IMG/VR virus record: IMGVR_UViG_3300034101_001533
Coordinates: 1-25,963 of that record
Length of the DNA: 25,963 bases
Reading direction: 5' to 3' (one strand)
Source: a virus
The notes under the pieces: generated by a model
What the model saw: only the letters and a program-made list of their open reading frames with translations
The model's database searches: none
Told to the model about the DNA's origin: nothing
Shown: positions 20,826 to 25,963 of the stretch, one piece after another
How the letters are laid out: each line of letters starts with the position of its first letter
Position numbering within the stretch: the first letter of the stretch is position 1
Made by a program: the position numbers and the translations under genes

Positions 20826-23041
20826 GCGCACTTTCAGGCGGCAGCTCGCTGTCCACTGTCTGGCCCGTGACCTTTGCCCGCGGCCGGAACGGTGACGTTT
20901 ATGGCGTGAATGGCGAGGCCCGTGGCATTCGCTGGGACACGGTCGCCGGGGTGGAGCAGCTTGGCATATCGGCCCCCGCCTCCGCGCCCACCATCACGGT
21001 CGGAGGCGGAACCGCCAAGTACGACGTAGTCGGCGTGATGGTCACGGACCCCGGTGCGTGCTACAGCAAGACGCCGACGCTGTCGTTTAGTGCGTCTGGT
21101 TCGCAGGCCCCGCAGGCAAAGGCCAATCTTGCCCATGGCCACTGCGGCAGCGTCAGCATGCTGAAGTACGGGAATGGTTTCACCTCCCCTCCTACGGCTA
21201 CCGTTTCCGCTCCAGATGCAGCGGGAGGCACAGGGGCCGTGCTGGCGGTAACCACCTCCAGCTTTACGATTGATCTCCCGGGCGGCGGCACGGAAACACG
21301 CTACCGCGTTGCGAGCGTGAGCGTTTCCGCTGGCGGGTCAGGCTATTCTGGTCGTCCGCAAGTTATTTTTTCCGGAGATGGGGCCGGTGGTGCCATCGCC
21401 ACGGCCACCGTGTCGGCGGGCGTCATTACTGCCGTGACTGTCCGGCGTGGCGGCGTATATGAGACTGCCCCGACCGCAGTCATTGTGGCCGACTACGACA
21501 ATATCCCGCGTGATGCGGCCGTGGCTCCGGTCACCCAGCCCGCCATCATTGGTAAGTATTGGTGTGCGATCCGATACATAGACGACACGGTTCCCGAAAA
21601 GCGCGGGCCCATCCCGTCCAGCATCAGTGAACTGACCAGCATCGAAGTGTCCAGCGCGGCGCCGGGGTTCACTTGGAACTGGTCCAACGCTGGCATGGAA
21701 TCCCGCGTAGACAAGATTGAATTGTGGAGAACCACCGCAGACCAAGTCTTGGTTCTGTACAAGGTGGCCGAGGTGTCGAAGGGCACCACTACCTACGCCG
21801 ACAGCTTGTCCGACACGCAGCTCTCCGATCCTTCCCGGACGGGCTTTGCGGCCCTGCCCATAACGCTTCCTAACGGCCAGACAAACGCCCGGCGTTTCAA
21901 TCCGCCGCCGCAGAACAAGCGCGTGGTGACCATCTTCCAAGACCGGGCATGGTATGCCGTCGATGTTCCCGGCAAGAAATTCAAAGGCACCTCCGACTCC
22001 AACGCCGCGGAGCCGAATGCGTTGTACTTCTCTGAGGCCGACGAGCCGGAAAGCGTTCCGGAAGTCAACCAAATCGTTATCCAAGAGAACGTCAAGGGGC
22101 AGGATCGGGTCACCGCCCTAATGCCTTTTGGCGGCGGCATGGTGGTGTTGCAAGAGAGGCACGCCTACCGTCTGTCATTCGTATCGCAGCCCCTGATCGA
22201 CGCCAGTGTCACACTGATCGGTCAGCGAGGCTGCCTGAACCAGCGATGCTGGGATGTGTTTGACAACGTCGCATACGTGGTCGATAGCCTTGGGATGTAC
22301 ATCCTGGATGGCTCGCAGGCTGTGCCGCTCTCGGACCCTGTGGAAACCTACTGGTCTGACAACATCATCCACTGGGCCTCCTCAAAGTGGTTTTTCGTCC
22401 GCGTCGATCCGGTCAGCCGCATCGCCCGATTCTTCTTCTCGGTCACTGCCGGATTCCCTGACCGCGCCCTGTGCTTCCATCCCACCACCAAGGCGTGGTG
22501 GCTGGAAACCTACGCGCAGACCTTTGCGGCGGCGGAGTGCCTCTCCGCGGGCGGCAGGCAGAGCATGGTTGTGGGCGGCCAATCTGGGGCTTTGCTAAAG
22601 TTCGACACGGGCGGTGCGGACGTTCCAGCGGCTGGTGGCTCCGCGTCGATATCTTGCCAACTGCGGACTGGCAATATGTCCCTGGACCCCAAGCAGAATG
22701 ACCGCGCCATCCGTGTGCTGTACGCGCCGACCACCGCGGACTGCAACTTGTCGCTGGCTCTGCATTACAACGGGTCTTCTAGTCCCCGCAACGCTGCTGT
22801 CGCCACCGACCGCGGCGGCGGCTTCACCACTACGGGCGGAGCCGCGGCCACGTTGAACCTCAAGCGTTCCCGCTCGGCGCTTGGTGACGCTACTGGATAC
22901 GCGGTGTGTCACTACGCGGGCCGCATAGACGAGCGGTCGGTCGGCACCGACAGGCACCTGGCCGTTGCGTTGTCTTTATCTAGGCCAAGCTCTGAAACTG
23001 TCACCGTGTACGGCACTGCTGTCGGCGGAGTGTCCCAGTAA
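20822..23041 (+). CDS. Tail nozzle protein (T7 gp12-like), main part
   Basis: The nozzle is the tail tip through which DNA leaves. This frame has 739 aa from GTG 20822. It has beta-propeller features: DGDVYG-like opening, long strands such as RVVTIFQDRAWYAVDVPG, then ALYFSEADEPESVPEVNQ, GQDRVTALMPFGGGMVVLQE and VFDNVAYVVDSLGMYILDGS, as in gp12-type proteins. Residues about 45-225 are an inserted beta region with G-x-G-[YF]-x-x-x-P motifs (NGFTSPPTATVS, GSGYSGRPQVIF, GGVYETAPTAVI). The C-terminal part is beta-rich and Arg/Thr-rich (residues about 590-739). The small upstream gene carries the missing N-terminus. Confidence 0.8.
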   Translation: MSALSGGSSLSTVWPVTFARGRNGDVYGVNGEARGIRWDTVAGVEQLGISAPASAPTITVGGGTAKYDVVGVMVTDPGACYSKTPTLSFSASGSQAPQAKANLAHGHCGSVSMLKYGNGFTSPPTATVSAPDAAGGTGAVLAVTTSSFTIDLPGGGTETRYRVASVSVSAGGSGYSGRPQVIFSGDGAGGAIATATVSAGVITAVTVRRGGVYETAPTAVIVADYDNIPRDAAVAPVTQPAIIGKYWCAIRYIDDTVPEKRGPIPSSISELTSIEVSSAAPGFTWNWSNAGMESRVDKIELWRTTADQVLVLYKVAEVSKGTTTYADSLSDTQLSDPSRTGFAALPITLPNGQTNARRFNPPPQNKRVVTIFQDRAWYAVDVPGKKFKGTSDSNAAEPNALYFSEADEPESVPEVNQIVIQENVKGQDRVTALMPFGGGMVVLQERHAYRLSFVSQPLIDASVTLIGQRGCLNQRCWDVFDNVAYVVDSLGMYILDGSQAVPLSDPVETYWSDNIIHWASSKWFFVRVDPVSRIARFFFSVTAGFPDRALCFHPTTKAWWLETYAQTFAAAECLSAGGRQSMVVGGQSGALLKFDTGGADVPAAGGSASISCQLRTGNMSLDPKQNDRAIRVLYAPTTADCNLSLALHYNGSSSPRNAAVATDRGGGFTTTGGAAATLNLKRSRSALGDATGYAVCHYAGRIDERSVGTDRHLAVALSLSRPSSETVTVYGTAVGGVSQ

Positions 23042-24126
23042 TGTTTACGCAGCAGTCTGGCCAGATCGAAAACGCCCTCCGCAGCGGTGGCGTTCCGGAC
23101 ATCTCCGCCAAGGAGATGATGCAGGGTGTCGCTAACTGCCGGTCGCCGCTAGAGCATCGGGGCAGCGCTGCGTTCACCCGGAACCCGCGTGACAATCGCA
23201 GCCTGTTTCCGGGCCAGCCACCAACCGGAGGGACGCCGAATTTCTATCTGTCGCCGTCCGTCATCGACAGATCGGTCATCATCAACATCCCGCCGTGGCA
23301 GCACGTACCGTGGACCCCCATTCCGTACCCGGACTACCCAGACTGGCAGCCCATCCCGTACCCCGACTGGGCCGCCGGGCAGTACCAGTGGGACGACGTA
23401 AGCGTCATCATCAACAGCCCGACGTACATGGGCCCCGTGACGACCAACAACGTCACCACCAACAATGTTAAGTCTAACACCATCAACAACGATGGGGACA
23501 TCACCAACAACAACACCATCGTCAACGAAGGCCCGGTAACCATCAACGGCCCGGTTCATCACAACCACAACGTGGTTAACCAGAGCAATGTCACCAACAA
23601 GAACACGGTGATCAACGAAGGCGACGTCTACAACGAGGGCGCCACCTACACGGACGTGTCCTACAACTACAACACCACAAACTTTGGCGACACTACGAAC
23701 TACGGCCCGACCACGGTCAACCAGTTCTTTTCCTCTGGGCCGAGCGAGTTCAGCGGTGATACCTACATCGCAGGCGATGAGCTGAATGTCACCAGCGTTG
23801 TCGTCAACATTGGCGGCGACACCACTACTAACGTCACCATTGAAGGCGACACCATCACCATCGACGGGGACACCACCTTCACTGGCGATGTGTACTTCCC
23901 CGACCCCAGCAATCCTGGCGGGCCCCCCCTGGGCCCACTCAGCGTGATACAGGCCAGCTTGGTCACTGGCATCATGTGGGACGGCGCTACCCTGACGAAG
24001 AGCTATCGCACATTCACGGTTCTCGGAACCGTTGGGGCCGAGCAAACAAGCACCATTGTTTCCGGCGTGGCCTGCCCTTCGACTCCATTGGGCAGTAGCG
24101 CTAGCAACTACGTGGACATGCCATGA
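23041..24126 (+). CDS. Asn/Thr-rich, solenoid-like tail fibre or spike
   Basis: ATG 23041 overlaps the nozzle stop. The 361-aa protein has a short helix-like N-terminus with FTQQSGQIENALRSGG that may attach to the tail. Residues about 75-115 are Tyr/Trp/Pro-rich (PWQHVPWTPIPYPDYPDWQP). Residues about 135-287 are dominated by Asn, Thr, Val and Asp in alternating short strands (NNVTTNN, NTINNDGD, NTIVNEGPVTING, VINEGDVYNEG, TTTNVTIEGDTITIDGD), as in triangular or parallel beta-solenoid shafts of fibres. A C-terminal domain of about 60 residues follows. No cleavage motif was seen. Cell binding is inferred. Confidence 0.65.
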   Translation: MFTQQSGQIENALRSGGVPDISAKEMMQGVANCRSPLEHRGSAAFTRNPRDNRSLFPGQPPTGGTPNFYLSPSVIDRSVIINIPPWQHVPWTPIPYPDYPDWQPIPYPDWAAGQYQWDDVSVIINSPTYMGPVTTNNVTTNNVKSNTINNDGDITNNNTIVNEGPVTINGPVHHNHNVVNQSNVTNKNTVINEGDVYNEGATYTDVSYNYNTTNFGDTTNYGPTTVNQFFSSGPSEFSGDTYIAGDELNVTSVVVNIGGDTTTNVTIEGDTITIDGDTTFTGDVYFPDPSNPGGPPLGPLSVIQASLVTGIMWDGATLTKSYRTFTVLGTVGAEQTSTIVSGVACPSTPLGSSASNYVDMP

Positions 24127-24476
24127 GCAATCCCAACATCAAGGCCGCTAGTGCGATCACGGCGTTTAACGCCCCGGTCTGGGTGGGCACCACCTACGCC
24201 GCGGTGGTCAGCAACGCCACCACCAGCAATGCGTTGCAGAAGATTAGCAGCGTGCATATCTGCAACATCACGGCCGCCACTAGCTGCGCAGTCACAGTGG
24301 CTCTCTCCAACGGCACCACCTACTACCACGTTGTCGCCGGGCAGGCCGTCACGGCGTCCGTGCAGCCAGTCACGCGGAACACTCCCATCTACCTGGAGGA
24401 GGGCGACAGCATCTGTATCTATGCCGCCACCTCTGGCCACCTCCAGGCTGTATTCAACTACGAGCAGGTGCAGTGA
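24123..24476 (+). CDS. Small beta-rich protein (117 aa)
   Basis: ATG 24123 overlaps the previous stop (ATGA). It is Ala/Thr/Val/Ser-rich with alternating strands (ISSVHICNITAATSCAVTVA, TYYHVVAGQAVTASVQPV) and ends with an aromatic-rich strand. The pattern resembles small head-fibre or tail decoration proteins and the product at 17072. Two Cys are present. Function unknown. Confidence 0.6.
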   Translation: MSNPNIKAASAITAFNAPVWVGTTYAAVVSNATTSNALQKISSVHICNITAATSCAVTVALSNGTTYYHVVAGQAVTASVQPVTRNTPIYLEEGDSICIYAATSGHLQAVFNYEQVQ

Positions 24477-25138
24477 CCCTCCGCCTCTATAACGGCCGAT
24501 GGCTTATTTTTGGATCCGGCATCGCCAACAGCGATGTGTGCTGCTGCCCAGAGCCACCTCCTCCAGGAAGCGGCACCTATCCGTGTGACTGCTTTGATTT
24601 TTGGCCGGAGTCCCTGACGCTAGATATCACGGGATTGGCCGACTACCCAGTGCCTGGGGCCGGTCTGTGCAACTGCCCTGCGGACGGGTACGGCCCGGGC
24701 TTCAACCAATCGGTCGTCTTGGACTTTGCAGGCGTCGTCACGTTTGATGGCTGCCCTGCGCTCCCGGGCACTGCCAACTCCCGCGTCCGTACGCTTAACT
24801 CGCTGCGGAATGCAACGGTGTATTCCGACCAGAATCCCTTCGGGCTGGCAGTGTACCGGGGATCCATGACGAACGGATCCTGCGACGAATACGGCGTGGA
24901 GGCGATTCTAAACAAGAGTGCGTTCGGTGGTTTTTGCGATGTCACTGTTGTCCTAGACAAGCTGGCGGCTGGTTCGCCGGACCTCTGCGACCCGTGGCTG
25001 CAAGCTTCGGCCGCGTGCAGTGCGTGGGTTCTGGGCGGCACGTTCAATACTTCCTGCGCTTCTGCCAATCTCACGGTGCAATCGTCCTACTTCGGCGGCG
25101 ATGCGACGATGGGGCAGACCGCGGCCACGGTGGTGTGA
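24473..25138 (+). CDS. Cys-rich protein, 13 Cys (221 aa)
   Basis: GTG 24473 overlaps the previous stop (GTGA). The N-terminus (MTLRLYNGRWLIFGSG) is beta-like, then CCC at about residues 23-25, a Pro/Gly linker, and YPCDCFDFWPESLTLDITGL. Further Cys pairs occur (CNC and single Cys later), 13 in all. The remainder alternates Asn, Ser, Thr, Val strands. Cys in x-C-x-C and CCC arrays with a beta domain of this kind appear in extracellular and virion proteins where disulfides or metals stabilise the fold. There is no signal peptide. It lies among fibre-type genes and may be a tail-tip or adhesin part. Unknown family. Confidence 0.6.
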   Translation: MTLRLYNGRWLIFGSGIANSDVCCCPEPPPPGSGTYPCDCFDFWPESLTLDITGLADYPVPGAGLCNCPADGYGPGFNQSVVLDFAGVVTFDGCPALPGTANSRVRTLNSLRNATVYSDQNPFGLAVYRGSMTNGSCDEYGVEAILNKSAFGGFCDVTVVLDKLAAGSPDLCDPWLQASAACSAWVLGGTFNTSCASANLTVQSSYFGGDATMGQTAATVV

Positions 25139-25140
25139 CC

Positions 25141-25521
25141 ATGGCGACGACGTACTGCCAGTTTGGGGATCCCGTCTCCGGGGTGAGGCGATGTTTGGTC
25201 TGCGGTCGCACAGTCTTCAGCACGGCGGCCCGCGTCTCGGCTAGGTGCCGCAAGGCCGTCATCGGCCCCGGAACAGAGCTGAAGTCCCTTTTGGCCGCCT
25301 TTGGGATCACCGCCACCCCAGACTGCCAGTGCAACCGCATGGCTTCGCAGATGGACGCCTGGGGCCCCGAGGAGTCGGAGCGGCGGGTGGAGGAGATTGT
25401 GGACGCCATGCAAGAGGCCGCCGCAGCCAGGAGCCTGCCATTTCTCAGGGTGATCGGCCGCAAGCTGGTCCGAATCGCCTGCCAGCGCGCCCGCCGGAAA
25501 TCCGCGCGGGCGGGACATTAG
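25141..25521 (+). CDS. Zinc-ribbon protein of unknown role (126 aa)
   Basis: I chose ATG 25141, three bases after the previous stop; the longer open frame upstream overlaps the Cys-rich gene and looks spurious. Cys 6, 18, 21 and 36 (CLVCGRTV with flanking Cys) suit one zinc site, and Cys 62 and 64 (CQC) lie later. After CNRMASQMDAWGPEES, helices of acidic then basic character follow (RRVEEIVDAMQEAAAARSLP, then RKLVRIACQRARRKSAR). The Cys-rich part plus a C-terminal helix ending in basic residues recalls small phage proteins of the pattern C-x-C-x-x-[RM]-x-x-x-M-[DN]-x-W-G. Function unknown. Confidence 0.65.
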   Translation: MATTYCQFGDPVSGVRRCLVCGRTVFSTAARVSARCRKAVIGPGTELKSLLAAFGITATPDCQCNRMASQMDAWGPEESERRVEEIVDAMQEAAAARSLPFLRVIGRKLVRIACQRARRKSARAGH

Positions 25522-25539
25522 TTAGGTAGGAGCATAGAT

Positions 25540-25963
25540 ATGTACAACCCATTCGGCCCCGTCCGCGGCGTTCCCCAGCAGCCCCAGCAACCCCCGCAGG
25601 GGTTCCCGTCTCCGCAGGGGCGCCAGCCTCCACAAGCGCCGTCGCAGGGCCGCGGCCTGCTTGGGCAGTTTGGAGGCTTTGATCCTAGCGCCTACGCCGC
25701 TGGCGCGCAGGCCCAGTCTGCCAAGGACCAAGCCGCGTTCTCTGCCTACGGAAACTTGGGGATCGCTGGCCAGAACGCCATGGGCCAGTACGGGATGAAC
25801 CGTGACGCCCAACTTACCAACCAGTCCATTGCTGCCGCCAATGCCTACGGGCAGATGGCCAACAACTACTACAACACCATGGGCCAGCTTGGGCAGACGG
25901 CCGCCGGCCTGAGCGCCGCTGGGCTGAACGCTGGAGCGCAGTCTGCTAGCGGAAACATGTCCA
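25540..25963 (+). CDS. Low-complexity virion protein, 5' part (partial)
   Basis: ATG 25540 has AGGAG at 25528-25532, 7 bases upstream. The frame is open to the window end, 141 codons. The first 40 residues are Pro/Gln/Gly-rich, then a long Ala/Gly/Gln/Asn/Tyr-rich stretch (FDPSAYAAGAQAQSAKDQAA, GLSAAGLNAGAQSAS). Long Ala/Gly/Gln-rich proteins at this place after tail genes are often internal virion or ejection proteins, but the domain part is outside the window. Call is tentative. Confidence 0.55.
   Translation, partial: MYNPFGPVRGVPQQPQQPPQGFPSPQGRQPPQAPSQGRGLLGQFGGFDPSAYAAGAQAQSAKDQAAFSAYGNLGIAGQNAMGQYGMNRDAQLTNQSIAAANAYGQMANNYYNTMGQLGQTAAGLSAAGLNAGAQSASGNMS

Noticed and set aside
23440-23640. 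CRISPR-like repetition of ACCAACAAC-type words
   Set aside because: The words are irregularly spaced, in frame, and encode the Asn/Thr fibre shaft; there are no constant repeats with spacers.
24934-25140. Upstream extension of the zinc-ribbon gene
   Set aside because: It overlaps the Cys-rich gene in another frame; the ATG at 25141 directly after that gene's stop gives the sensible start.
1-25963. tRNA genes, integrase, attachment sites or insertion-sequence ends
   Set aside because: I saw no cloverleaf-like sequence, recombinase motif or transposon terminal repeats while reading the window; without a tool, small ones could be missed.

Overview
The window is a virion-morphogenesis region of a tailed, podovirus-like phage or prophage. 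Every confident gene from about 2.27 kb to the right edge lies on the + strand in a tightly packed array, joined mostly by ATGA, TGATG or GTGA overlaps. Recognisable parts are a scaffolding-like protein, an HK97-type major capsid protein, the large terminase, the portal, a T7 gp11-like adaptor and a gp12-like nozzle, followed by fibre-like proteins and the start of a low-complexity internal-virion candidate. There is no tape measure, sheath or tail tube, which argues for a short tail. The host is unknown. High G+C, Cys-cluster proteins and small zinc-ribbon proteins would fit a planctomycete-type bacterium, but that is a weak inference.

Layout. (1) 1-2266: a leftward gene cut by the window edge; a repeat-dense divergent control region (about 430-770); an orphan rightward gene (817-1770) very rich in GGCC; a clear intrinsic terminator (1798-1831); then about 435 bp with no convincing gene. 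(2) 2267-6172: small phage-type genes, a 400-aa protein that may be internal to the virion, a stand-alone ADP-ribosyltransferase-like protein, and a neighbour that may be a second, divergent one. (3) 6235-8930: scaffold, major capsid and decoration-type protein, closed by a strong double hairpin. (4) 8997-14507: a Ca-loop protein, a glycosyltransferase-methyltransferase fusion, a zinc-ribbon protein in the small-terminase position, an overlapping four-Cys mini-gene, the large terminase and a small beta-rich protein. (5) 14535-19409: portal, small structural candidates, two fibre or receptor-binding-type proteins and a 30-aa single-span membrane peptide. (6) 19435-25963: adaptor, nozzle (split into two overlapping cistrons), an Asn/Thr-rich solenoid-like fibre, a small beta protein, a 13-Cys protein, a zinc-ribbon protein, and the N-terminus of an Ala/Gly/Gln-rich protein.

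How it works together. Scaffold, capsid and portal build the procapsid; the terminase fills it; adaptor and nozzle form the short tail; the beta-rich and Cys-rich proteins at the right end probably decorate the tail or bind the cell. The ADP-ribosyltransferase-like protein among virion genes could be delivered with the DNA, and the glycosyltransferase-methyltransferase could modify a virion or host glycan. Both of those roles are inference. No integrase, polymerase, endolysin, tRNA or CRISPR array was seen.
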